DNA of 64,000 bases from positions 124,001 to 188,000 of the forward strand of contig NZ_CP187532.1 in NCBI RefSeq assembly GCF_049852125.1, written 5' to 3'. Positions within the stretch are counted from its first letter, which is position 1; the number at the start of each line of letters is the position of its first letter. The translations under genes and the position numbers were made by a program. This DNA is from Senimuribacter sp049852125. GTDB lineage: Bacteria > Bacillota > Clostridia > Peptostreptococcales > Anaerovoracaceae. This document shows, one piece after another, positions 1 to 7,886 of this stretch. The notes under the pieces were generated by a model, which saw only the letters and a program-made list of their open reading frames with translations, made no database searches and was not told the origin of the DNA.

Positions 1-236
1 GTTAAATTCTTTGAATGCTCGCCGGATGGGAAAACGATTTTAGACGTTTGATATCCCGCTTCCATCAGGGAAGTCATGATGACTTGCGCATAAGCCCTGT
101 TTACAGTACTGTCCGTGATGACGCAAATGCGGCACGGAGAAATACATTGCCGGATATAATTTCCGGCATCCTTGATAATATCCTTACCGATGATAATCTC
201 GTAAGGCTTATCTGTGGATACAACGAATTTTTTCAT
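1..236 (-). CDS. aroB: 3-dehydroquinate synthase, N-terminal part (cut by window edge)
   Basis: Second step of the shikimate pathway: converts DAHP to 3-dehydroquinate in the cytosol. The minus strand from an ATG at 236 reads MKKFVVSTDKPYEIIIGKDI and continues through VITDSTVNRAYAQ to FPSGEHSKNL, which fits the N-terminal NAD-binding half of AroB; only about 78 residues lie inside the window. AGGAG sits 9 bases upstream of the ATG, within the end of aroF, so the two genes overlap by 29 bases and are probably translationally coupled. The adjacent aroF supports the call. Confidence 0.88.
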   Translation of the reverse strand, partial: MKKFVVSTDKPYEIIIGKDIIKDAGNYIRQCISPCRICVITDSTVNRAYAQVIMTSLMEAGYQTSKIVFPSGEHSKNL

Positions 237-1026
237 AATCTCTTGCTCCTGATACTAACTGAGAGAAGGCGTTTGGCGAAAGAGCCTGGGCGCTGTCGCA
301 TAAGGCAGAAGCCGGATCATTGTGCACCTCTATAAGAAGACCGTCGCAACCGGCGGCTATTGCCGCCAGGCCTACGGGGGTGACCAGCGAAGAAATCCCA
401 GTTGCATGACTAGGATCTGCGATAACAGGTAAATGTGTTTTCTGTTTCAGCAATGGGATCGCATTGATGTCAAACGTAAATCGAGATGATGACTCAAAGG
501 TCCGAATACCTCTCTCACACAAGATAACGTTGGGATTTCCCTCTTTTAGAATATACTCTGCGCTGTAAAGCAGTTCGTCTATGGTGTTGCCTGCGCCTCG
601 CTTTAGCAGGACGGGTTTATTATTGCGGCCTAGAGCTGTCAGCAAAGAGAAATTCTGCATATTTTTTGCGCCTACCTGAATGATGTCAATATCCTCAAAG
701 AGCATAAGATCAGCGGCGTCCATAATTTCCGAGATGACCGGTAATCCTACTGCACGACCGGCTTCAACCAGATAGGAAAGTCCCTCCTCGCCAAGTCCCG
801 AAAAGGTATATGGTGACGTACGTGGTTTGAAAGCGCCGCCGCGAAGAACCTGCGCTCCTGCGGCTTTTACTGCGTAGGCAGTAGCCAGAAGCTGTTCTCT
901 GGATTCAATCGCGCAGGGACCCGCCATAATCGTCAGACTGCCGTTGCCTATGGACAGGTCTTTTTTTCCGCCAATATGAATCACCGTGTCTTGGGGGTGA
1001 GATTTTTTTGAAGTCAGCATTTCCAT
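208..1026 (-). CDS. aroF: 3-deoxy-7-phosphoheptulonate synthase (AroF/KdsA-like type)
   Basis: First step of aromatic amino acid synthesis: condenses PEP and erythrose 4-phosphate to DAHP. The 272-residue protein is the short DAHP synthase form without an added chorismate mutase domain. It shows GPCAIES at residues 36-42, the substrate loop RGGAFKPRTSPY from residue 62, LLKRGAG mid-protein and DPSHATG near residue 205, all characteristic of the family barrel. The start has AAGGA upstream on the minus strand. The gene leads the aroF-aroB operon and its last 29 bases overlap the aroB start. The short form generally lacks the regulatory ACT domain, so feedback control cannot be read from the sequence. 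Confidence 0.93.
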   Translation of the reverse strand: MEMLTSKKSHPQDTVIHIGGKKDLSIGNGSLTIMAGPCAIESREQLLATAYAVKAAGAQVLRGGAFKPRTSPYTFSGLGEEGLSYLVEAGRAVGLPVISEIMDAADLMLFEDIDIIQVGAKNMQNFSLLTALGRNNKPVLLKRGAGNTIDELLYSAEYILKEGNPNVILCERGIRTFESSSRFTFDINAIPLLKQKTHLPVIADPSHATGISSLVTPVGLAAIAAGCDGLLIEVHNDPASALCDSAQALSPNAFSQLVSGARDYEKIRCIHR

Positions 1027-1083
1027 AATACATTCCTTTTGACAGATAGAAATCCATGCGTTAAAGTAAATACAAGTATTTCT

Positions 1084-1112
1084 ATTATAACATATTAGTG
1101 AAAAATTTGCAA
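1084..1112 (-). promoter_or_regulatory. Probable sigma-A promoter of aroF-aroB
   Basis: On the minus strand TTGCAA (1112-1107) is followed after 17 bases by TATAAT (1089-1084), about 58 bases before the aroF ATG. The -10 is a perfect consensus and the spacing is ideal. Confidence 0.6.
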
Positions 1113-1169
1113 AAAGTAACTATTGCTTTTTCTTAACAGGTCGTTTAAACTAATTTAAAGGATAAGCTT

Positions 1170-1187
1170 ATGAAATATGAGGGGTGA
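1170..1187 (+). other. Five-codon leader ORF overlapping the next start
   Basis: AAAGGA at 1157-1162 stands 7 bases before an ATG that encodes MKYEG and stops at TGA (1185-1187). This stop overlaps the GTG start of the next gene (1184-1186). The downstream GTG has no well-spaced ribosome site of its own, so termination-reinitiation is a reasonable reading. It could also be chance. Confidence 0.35.
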
Positions 1188-1903
1188 GGAATATTAAAAA
1201 ACTGATCAAGAGATGCATTCTTCTAGCTGTTGCAATAGCCGCAGCAGGAGGTGTTATTGGTATGACTATTAATAATCATATCGTTCAATCACAGAAACAG
1301 AATATTTTGTGCGCGATCACAGAAGAAAAAGAGGACTTTAGTATTTCCGAAACCAATGAACTGAAAAGTCTGAATGCAGATTGTATTATGGTTCTTGGCG
1401 CCGGCATACGAGATGATGAAACACCTACCCCCATGCTAAAGGATCGGCTAGACACAGGAATCAGACTTTATGAACTGGGTACAGCGCCGAAGCTGCTTTT
1501 GACAGGAGATAATGGACAAGTAGGGCATAATGAAATTCATGTCATGCTGAATTACGTGAAAAAGGCCGGTGTGCCTGAGGAGGATATCTTTTGTGATCAT
1601 GCAGGATTCTCTACTTACGATTCTATGTATAGAGCACAGAGTATCTTTGGAGCGGAGAGGTTGATTGTGGTCACGCAGACGTATCATGAATACAGGGCGC
1701 TTTACGTCGGCGAAAAGCTGGGACTTACAGTGAAAGGCGTTGCGGCTGACCAGATGAAATACCGGGGACAGGCGGCACGCGAAATTCGAGAGGTACTTGC
1801 CCGTGTTAAGGATTTTTTAAAGGTAATGGCTAAACCGGAATCAGAACTAGGCGGAGAAGCAATTCCTATAAACGGAAATGGTTTGATCACCCATGGAGAA
1901 TAA
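1184..1903 (+). CDS. YdcF/SanA-type (DUF218, ElyC-like) membrane-anchored protein
   Basis: The 239-residue protein has one N-terminal membrane segment (about residues 10-28, then a short outside linker) and a DUF218 domain from about residue 65. VLGAGIRDD at 70-78 and LLLTGDNG near 105 are the glycine-rich and acidic signatures of that family, and a YHEYRA segment follows later. SanA and ElyC relatives act outside the membrane in envelope integrity or peptidoglycan precursor use; the enzyme activity is not firmly known. The start is a GTG overlapped by a five-codon leader ORF; a later ATG at 1262 would remove the anchor and is less likely. Confidence 0.75.
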   Translation: MRNIKKLIKRCILLAVAIAAAGGVIGMTINNHIVQSQKQNILCAITEEKEDFSISETNELKSLNADCIMVLGAGIRDDETPTPMLKDRLDTGIRLYELGTAPKLLLTGDNGQVGHNEIHVMLNYVKKAGVPEEDIFCDHAGFSTYDSMYRAQSIFGAERLIVVTQTYHEYRALYVGEKLGLTVKGVAADQMKYRGQAAREIREVLARVKDFLKVMAKPESELGGEAIPINGNGLITHGE

Positions 1904-1909
1904 ATAAAG

Positions 1910-2455
1910 ATGGAGTATCAATTATATGAGCTGCTGCTTTTTTTCGCTTTGTACAGTATTTTAGGATGGGCGGCAGACAGATGTATTTTTGCTTTGCGGA
2001 GAAGAAAGGGAGGAAGGGGTTTGTGTAAAGGCCCTTATATGCCTGCCTTTGGCGCGGCGGCTCTCCTCCTTATTTCCTGGAGTGAGCCGGCGGCAAGAGA
2101 AGTAGCCGCATGGCTTGGAACGGATTTGAATATGGATTTACCGGCGGCAGCTCTATGCGGCATGGCTTCCGGCGCAGTGTGCGCTTTTGTTGTTGCTGTT
2201 TTAGTACGATTAGCAAGTGGAAAGAGTCTTGTCCACGTAAGTTTCAGTGATGTATTGCTGTGGATGACAGGAGGAATTCTTGTTATCATGGGACTGCAGC
2301 CTCTTTTAGCAGCTATAGCACGGTGGATTAACCCATGGGTTCACATGATATTTATGATAATTTTTTACATGCAGTTTGCTGGTGATTGCATTGATGGAAT
2401 TGCCGGCCTGTTTAAATATAGAAGAAGGCGCACCCTTTCAAAGGAAAGAGAATAA
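1910..2455 (+). CDS. PF06541-type putative ABC-transporter membrane protein
   Basis: This 181-residue polytopic protein begins EYQLYELLLFFALYSILGW, continues with a short basic loop (RRRKGGRG) and GPYMPAFG, then has three more hydrophobic segments (about 75-105, 115-140 and 140-165). The opening YSILGW, the basic loop and the GP-P-FG motif are typical of the family called putative ABC-transporter type IV (CmpB), whose partners and substrate are unknown. It starts 6 bases after the DUF218 gene and probably shares its transcript. No ATPase gene is adjacent. Function unknown. Confidence 0.65.
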   Translation: MEYQLYELLLFFALYSILGWAADRCIFALRRRKGGRGLCKGPYMPAFGAAALLLISWSEPAAREVAAWLGTDLNMDLPAAALCGMASGAVCAFVVAVLVRLASGKSLVHVSFSDVLLWMTGGILVIMGLQPLLAAIARWINPWVHMIFMIIFYMQFAGDCIDGIAGLFKYRRRRTLSKERE

Positions 2456-2461
2456 GATATA

Positions 2462-2490
2462 GGAGGACGTTTAGGTCCTCCATTTTCTTT
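2462..2490 (+). terminator. Rho-independent terminator
   Basis: GGAGGAC (2462-2468) pairs with GTCCTCC (2475-2481) around a 6-base loop and is followed by ATTTTCTTTT. It ends the DUF218-PF06541 transcript and lies just ahead of the next ribosome site. Confidence 0.8.
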
Positions 2491-2502
2491 TGAGAGGTGA
2501 AA

Positions 2503-3648
2503 ATGATGATATATCTGGATAACAGCGCAACTTCTTTTCCGAAACCTGCCGGCCTGACGGCTGAAATGGGGGACTGCATGGAACGCTATTGCGGTAATCC
2601 CGGCCGCTCCGGACACGATATGTCTATGTTAACCGGTGAAAAAGTATATCGAGCCAGGAAAACAGTAGCTGAGATTTTTCATATTACAGATCCCAGCCGA
2701 CTGGTCTTTACTAAGAATACAACCGAAAGTCTGAATATGGCTTTCATGGGTTTACTGCAAGACGGAGATCATGTCGTTACGACATCGATGGAGCATAATT
2801 CTGTGCTTCGTCCCTTGGAATATCTTCGAGCAAAGGGTGTCAGTCATACGATTGTCGACGGCAGCAGCGAAGGATATGTCAATGCAGAGGACATTGAGGC
2901 TGCCATCACCGAAGATACGCGGCTGGTGGCAGTAACGGGAGCATCTAATGTTACAGGTACAATTCAACCGCTTGATGAGATCGGAAGGATTTGTGCGCGG
3001 CATCAGATCCCATTTCTGGTGGATGCAGCCCAGTTAGCAGGCTGTAGTGAAATAGATGTAGAAAAGTTAGGTATATCCCTGCTTGCTTTTCCGGGACACA
3101 AGGGACTTCTGGGACCGCTGGGTACAGGTTGTCTTTATGTAGATCCAGCCATTCAGCTTCAGCCCCTATTGTATGGAGGCACTGGAACTGAATCCAGAAG
3201 TCGGATTCAGCCACAGGAGTTTCCAGAGGGATATGAAGCAGGAACTGTTAACGCGCCGGGAATTATCGGGTTAGGTTATGCCGTACGGATGCTTAGGAAG
3301 GTGGGCATAGAAACTGTCGAATTGTATGAACGAGAATTGATTGGATACTTTGACGAGATGATACAGAATATGGACTTCATTGATCTTTACGGTCCGGTGC
3401 CGGAGGGAAAAACAGGAATCAGTCTATTTAATGTAAGAGGTGTTGAGTGTGAAGAAGTAGCCGCACAGCTAAATAAGGATTATGGGATCGCTGTGCGCAG
3501 TGGTTATCACTGTGCGGGTCTGGCGCATAAGACTATTGGTACTTGGGATACGGGAGCAGTTCGTCTTTCCGTAGGGCCCTTTAATACGCGACGGGATTTA
3601 CGGGCTGCGGCAGAAGCAATTTGGAAAATAGGGAAAAGACGCCGCTAA
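2503..3648 (+). CDS. Class V aminotransferase, cysteine desulfurase/selenocysteine lyase family
   Basis: PLP enzyme of about 381 residues. It opens with MIYLDNSATSFPKP, carries SMEHNSVLRP (substrate and PLP contacts), DAAQLAG, and the PLP lysine in FPGHKGLLGP near residue 200. It ends with GYHCAGLAHKTIGT, containing the catalytic cysteine expected of a desulfurase, and a family C-terminus (RLSVGPFNT). Enzymes of this kind remove sulfur or selenium from cysteine or selenocysteine as a persulfide. No Fe-S scaffold or tRNA-thiolation gene adjoins it, so the acceptor is unknown. I place the start at ATG 2503 or 2506 behind GAGAGG rather than the in-frame GTG at 2497, which lies inside the ribosome site. 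Confidence 0.82.
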   Translation: MMIYLDNSATSFPKPAGLTAEMGDCMERYCGNPGRSGHDMSMLTGEKVYRARKTVAEIFHITDPSRLVFTKNTTESLNMAFMGLLQDGDHVVTTSMEHNSVLRPLEYLRAKGVSHTIVDGSSEGYVNAEDIEAAITEDTRLVAVTGASNVTGTIQPLDEIGRICARHQIPFLVDAAQLAGCSEIDVEKLGISLLAFPGHKGLLGPLGTGCLYVDPAIQLQPLLYGGTGTESRSRIQPQEFPEGYEAGTVNAPGIIGLGYAVRMLRKVGIETVELYERELIGYFDEMIQNMDFIDLYGPVPEGKTGISLFNVRGVECEEVAAQLNKDYGIAVRSGYHCAGLAHKTIGTWDTGAVRLSVGPFNTRRDLRAAAEAIWKIGKRRR

Positions 3649-3673
3649 AAACGACAGGAAAGGAAAACTTTCG

Positions 3674-3727
3674 TTGACATATGACACCCTGTCATGTATA
3701 CTGAAACATGACATGACAAGGTGTCAT
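3674..3727 (+). promoter_or_regulatory. Promoter with twin TetR-type operators
   Basis: TTGACA (3674-3679), a 17-base spacer and TATACT (3697-3702) form a near-perfect sigma-A promoter. Two perfect 6-3-6 palindromes overlie it: ATGACA-CCC-TGTCAT at 3681-3695, inside the spacer, and ATGACA-AGG-TGTCAT at 3713-3727, just past the start point. Their centres are 32 bases apart, three helical turns. A further ATGACA half site (3708-3713) precedes the second palindrome. The layout predicts tight autorepression by the TetR protein encoded next. Confidence 0.85.
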
Positions 3728-3763
3728 TTTTGTGTGAAAAAAATAAACAAAGGAGGCATTTTT

Positions 3764-4369
3764 ATGCCAAAAGACACATATTACAATCTATCGGATGAAA
3801 AGCGTCTTCGAATTTTTAATGCCGCGGTGGATGAATTGATCCGCGTGCCGTTCAGTGAAATCTCGATTAATCAGATTATCCAGAACGCCGGAATTTCCAG
3901 AGGTAGCTTTTATCAGTATTTTGTGGATAAGCACGATTTAATTCAATATGTGTTAGCTGATTATGTGGCTCAATTTATTGAAACGGTGAGAATCCATTTG
4001 AGAAATGCAGAAGGCAATGTTTTCGATGGATTTGTATCGTTGTTTCGAGCTATGATTGAAATAGCACAGGATAAAGCAGTCCGGCGGGCTTTGGGCAATC
4101 TGATTTCGGAAGCTGGAGGCAAAGGGTGCAGCTACGATTATGCTATGAGCATCCAAAGAGAGATTATCAGTCTTTTAGTTAAAGAAGCGGATAGAAGCAG
4201 ATTATTACTGGAGGATGAGGTTTCTGTCTACAGGATGATTCGTGTGCTCTTTGTTATCATGAAGGAAGCAGCAGGGGAATGTCTTCATGATTTTCAAAGA
4301 GCGGAAATAGTTTTTAATGAGTTTGTAGAAACTCTTAATATCTTAAGGGAGAAAGTGGAAAGGAGATAA
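3764..4369 (+). CDS. TetR-family repressor of the adjacent RND exporter
   Basis: The 201-residue protein starts at ATG 3764 behind AAAGGAGG; upstream in-frame starts fall within the promoter and are rejected. The N-terminal DNA-binding domain shows RIFNAAVDELIRVPFSEISI and the helix-turn-helix core INQIIQNAGISRGSFYQYF, with the usual GSFYQYF turn near residue 50. The C-terminal ligand domain is divergent, so the inducer is unknown. It starts 37 bases after two perfect palindromes and ends 3 bases before the transporter, which makes it the probable local repressor of both genes. The likely inducers are substrates of the pump. Confidence 0.88.
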   Translation: MPKDTYYNLSDEKRLRIFNAAVDELIRVPFSEISINQIIQNAGISRGSFYQYFVDKHDLIQYVLADYVAQFIETVRIHLRNAEGNVFDGFVSLFRAMIEIAQDKAVRRALGNLISEAGGKGCSYDYAMSIQREIISLLVKEADRSRLLLEDEVSVYRMIRVLFVIMKEAAGECLHDFQRAEIVFNEFVETLNILREKVERR

Positions 4370-4372
4370 TGC

Positions 4373-7300
4373 ATGTCAAAGTATAGCGTAAAGAAACCAT
4401 TTACAGTATTTGTAGCAGTTGTTTTGATTCTGGTTACGGGGATCGTGTCATATACAAAGATGACGCCGGATCTGTTTCCAAATATCGACATGCCGTATGT
4501 TATTGTTATGACACCGTATCCGGGCGCTACGCCGGAAAAGGTAGAAGGCAGCGTGACCAAGCCGATGGAACAGACGCTGGCCACATTAAGTGATATAAAG
4601 GAGATCCAGTCGATTTCAAATTCTAATTACTCTATGGTGGTATTGGAGTTTGAAAACAGCGTCAATATGGATACCGTATCTTCTGATATACTGCAGAAGA
4701 TCAATTTAGTTAGCGGAAGCTGGGAAGATATAGTGGGAACTCCGACCATTATGAAATTGAATCCAAATATGATACCGGTCAATGTAGCGGCGGTAAATTA
4801 TGAGGGAAAAGACAGAAGTCAATTATCCGCTTTTGTCAGCGATACGTTGCAGAATCAGCTGGAGGGCACTGCCGGCGTTGCCAGTATTACTGCTTCTGGC
4901 GTGCTGAAGGAACAGGTTAATGTTGTGATCAGCCAGAAAAAGATCGATAAGATCAATCAGAAGATACTGGCAAGTATCGATAGCCAGCTTGCTGACGCGC
5001 AGAACAAGCTCAACGGACAGAAAGCTAAAATAGCTGACGGAAAAAGTCAAATAGAAAAGCAGAAAAAGAAATTAGAAGATGGTAAGAAACAGCTTGCAGA
5101 AGGTAAAAAGCAGCTTAATTCGGCGAAGGAGCAGCTTGAAGCGAGCAAAGACCTTCTGCCGCCGGAGCAGTATGCAGCGCAGGCCGCCGTACTGGATGAA
5201 AACAGCAAGAAGCTGGCGGCTACGGAAAAGCAGTTAAAAGAAGGGGAAAAAAAGCTAAACGATACTAACCAGAAATTAAACGATGCATCCAGCCAACTGA
5301 ATAAAGCGCAGTCTCAGATGGATGTACAGGCAGCACAAGCCAGAAAAAGCGCGGATATTGGAGAAAGTATTACGACCGAAATGATTTCTGGGATTCTTAA
5401 AGGACAAAATTTCTCCATGCCGGCTGGATATATTGAAGAGGAAGGCTCTAATTATTTAGTCAGTGTGGGCGATAATATTTCCACGGAAAAGCAGGCAGGG
5501 AATCTGTTTCTCTTTGATTCTGGCGTAGATACTGTGGGTAAAGTATATTTGAAGGATGTCGCAGATGTATTTATCAGTGATAATGCCGGAGAGTTGTATG
5601 CAAAGATAAATGGAGAGGATGGCGTGGTGCTTTCCTTCTCTAAGCAGTCTAATTATGCTACGGCCGATGTCTGTGAAAGCATACAGGATAAGTTTGATGA
5701 ACTGACGAAGGAATATGAGGGTCTGCAATTTACCACCTTGATGAATCAGGGAGATTACATACATTTGGTAGTGGATTCTATTATAAGCAGCTTGCTCTGG
5801 GGGGCGCTGTTCGCGGTAGTAATTTTATTCCTGTTTCTGCGCAGTATTAAACCGACTGTCATTACTATCTGCAGTATTCCGATCAGCCTAGTTTTTGCTG
5901 TTCTGTTAATGTACTTTTCCGGAATATCCATTAACCTGATTTCTATGTCCGGATTAGCAGTGTCTGTAGGGATGCTGGTAGATAATTCAGTAGTTGTCAT
6001 AGAGAATACAGTCCGTCTGCGGAGACAGGGAGCGACTGCGGCGCAAGCGGCGGTTGCAGGAGCGAAACAGGTTGGCGCTGCTATTACAGCGTCTACCTTG
6101 ACTACAATTTGCGTTTTTGTACCGATTATTTTTACAGATGGCTTGACGAGACAATTGTTTACTGATATGGCGCTGACTGTGGCATATACGTTAATAGCCA
6201 GCTTGATCGTAGCGATGACACTGGTGCCGGCATTGTCGTCTAAATTGTTGAAGAACATCAAGACGGAGGAAAGCAAGCTGTACAGATCTCTTATTGATAA
6301 GTATCAGATATCACTTCGGCTGGTATTGCGCCATAAGGCTCCGGTGCTTTTGTTGGCGGTTGCCCTATTAGTTGGAAGTGTGTACTTCAGTTTAGCAAAA
6401 GGCTTTATCTTTATGCCAGAGATGAGTTCGCCGCAGCTACAGGCTACTCTAGAGATGCCAAAGGGCGCTAGCCTGGAAGAAACGAAGGAGCAGGCAGACG
6501 AGGCCTTAAACAGAATTAAGGGAATAAAAGAAATTGAGACAGTAGGCGCAATGCTGTCTACTGGAGGCATGGGAGGTATGGGAGGAAGTTCCCAGGCGTC
6601 TGTATCTCTATATATTATGTTGGATGAAAAAATGGAAAGAACCAGCAATGATATTGCTGAGGATGTCAATAAGCGGTGTGAAGATATGCAGGCGGAGGTA
6701 AAAGCTTCCGGATCGTCAATGGGCGATTTTTCCGCGGCTATGGGAGGAAGCGGTGTTTCTATTAACGTTTACAGCGCAGATTTAGATCATCTGCAACAAA
6801 CCGCAAAGGACATTAGCAAAAAACTGTTGGACGTAGCAGGTATCGAATCCGTTGAGAGCGGTGTTCAGGATTCTGACAAGGAGTATCATTTTACAGTAAA
6901 GAAAACTGCCGCTATGAAAAAGGGATTGACAGTAGCGCAGGTTTATGCCGCCATTGTAGACGCTATGACATATGAGGATACGGCTACTACAGTAACATGG
7001 CAGGATAACGAATATGATGTTGTAGTTTCCAGTCAGCAGAAGGATGCGCTTTCTACAAAGGATTTGAGAGATTTGACACTGGAAATTCAAGGCGCGAATG
7101 GAAAGACACAGCAAGTAAAGCTCAGTGATATCGCTGAGCTGGAGGAAAAAGAGACATTAAAAGCTATAAACCGCGATAATCAGAGTCGCTATCTGACTGT
7201 AACAGGAACATTGAAACAGGGGTATAATATTACAAGGGTCACTTCTGCCGCTGAAGAAGCTTTGAAGGATTACGACCTTCCTGAAGGAACGAAGTTTGAA

Positions 7301-7867
7301 TTCTCAGGAGAAAACGAGAGTATCATGGAAGCTATGGGTGACTTGGTATTGATGTTGCTCCTGGGTATCGTGTTCGTATATTTAATTATGGTAGCACAGT
7401 TCCAATCATTAAAATCACCGTTTATTATTATGTTTACGATTCCGCTGGCATTTACCGGAGGTTTGCTGGCTCTCCTGATTTTTGGCAAGGAGATCAGCGT
7501 AATCGCTATGATCGGTATGGTCATGCTGACGGGCATTATCGTTAATAACGGCATCGTACTGGTGGATTATATTAATCAGCTGAGAGCTTCGGGCATGGCT
7601 AAAAAGGATGCTATTGTAGAGGCGGGAATGACTCGTATGCGCCCGATTTTGATGACTTCATTGACTACGATTTTGGGGCTTATCGTTATGGCCTTCGGAA
7701 ATTCAGCCGGAACTGATATGATGCAGCCAGTGGCGTTGGTATGTATCGGCGGATTAGTTTATGCAACTTTGCTAACCCTCTATATTGTGCCAGTGATTTA
7801 TGATATAATGAACAGAGAAAAGTATCATTACGTCTCAGATGAGGATTTAGAATTAAACATGATATAA
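4373..7867 (+). CDS. RND-superfamily efflux permease with a long coiled-coil insertion
   Basis: This 1164-residue proton-driven exporter resembles AcrB/HAE1 proteins. The first membrane helix (about 13-30) is followed by the porter start TKMTPDLFPNIDMPYVIVMTP. TM4 carries GMLVDNSVVVIENTV near residue 534, keeping an acidic proton-relay residue, and the matching C-terminal helix GIIVNNGIVLVDYINQL lies near 1055. Residues about 192-326 form a K/Q/E-rich heptad region (repeated KQLxxGKKQL and similar), predicted to be a coiled coil inserted in the extracytoplasmic domain. No adaptor or outer-membrane partner gene is nearby, as expected for a monoderm. It is co-transcribed with the TetR gene. Substrate unknown. 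Confidence 0.85.
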   Translation: MSKYSVKKPFTVFVAVVLILVTGIVSYTKMTPDLFPNIDMPYVIVMTPYPGATPEKVEGSVTKPMEQTLATLSDIKEIQSISNSNYSMVVLEFENSVNMDTVSSDILQKINLVSGSWEDIVGTPTIMKLNPNMIPVNVAAVNYEGKDRSQLSAFVSDTLQNQLEGTAGVASITASGVLKEQVNVVISQKKIDKINQKILASIDSQLADAQNKLNGQKAKIADGKSQIEKQKKKLEDGKKQLAEGKKQLNSAKEQLEASKDLLPPEQYAAQAAVLDENSKKLAATEKQLKEGEKKLNDTNQKLNDASSQLNKAQSQMDVQAAQARKSADIGESITTEMISGILKGQNFSMPAGYIEEEGSNYLVSVGDNISTEKQAGNLFLFDSGVDTVGKVYLKDVADVFISDNAGELYAKINGEDGVVLSFSKQSNYATADVCESIQDKFDELTKEYEGLQFTTLMNQGDYIHLVVDSIISSLLWGALFAVVILFLFLRSIKPTVITICSIPISLVFAVLLMYFSGISINLISMSGLAVSVGMLVDNSVVVIENTVRLRRQGATAAQAAVAGAKQVGAAITASTLTTICVFVPIIFTDGLTRQLFTDMALTVAYTLIASLIVAMTLVPALSSKLLKNIKTEESKLYRSLIDKYQISLRLVLRHKAPVLLLAVALLVGSVYFSLAKGFIFMPEMSSPQLQATLEMPKGASLEETKEQADEALNRIKGIKEIETVGAMLSTGGMGGMGGSSQASVSLYIMLDEKMERTSNDIAEDVNKRCEDMQAEVKASGSSMGDFSAAMGGSGVSINVYSADLDHLQQTAKDISKKLLDVAGIESVESGVQDSDKEYHFTVKKTAAMKKGLTVAQVYAAIVDAMTYEDTATTVTWQDNEYDVVVSSQQKDALSTKDLRDLTLEIQGANGKTQQVKLSDIAELEEKETLKAINRDNQSRYLTVTGTLKQGYNITRVTSAAEEALKDYDLPEGTKFEFSGENESIMEAMGDLVLMLLLGIVFVYLIMVAQFQSLKSPFIIMFTIPLAFTGGLLALLIFGKEISVIAMIGMVMLTGIIVNNGIVLVDYINQLRASGMAKKDAIVEAGMTRMRPILMTSLTTILGLIVMAFGNSAGTDMMQPVALVCIGGLVYATLLTLYIVPVIYDIMNREKYHYVSDEDLELNMI

Positions 7868-7886
7868 ATTTGAGGAGGAAACTATA

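Noticed and set aside
15..335. 106-residue + strand ORF at the window start
   Set aside because: Lies antisense to aroB and the end of aroF, both recognised.
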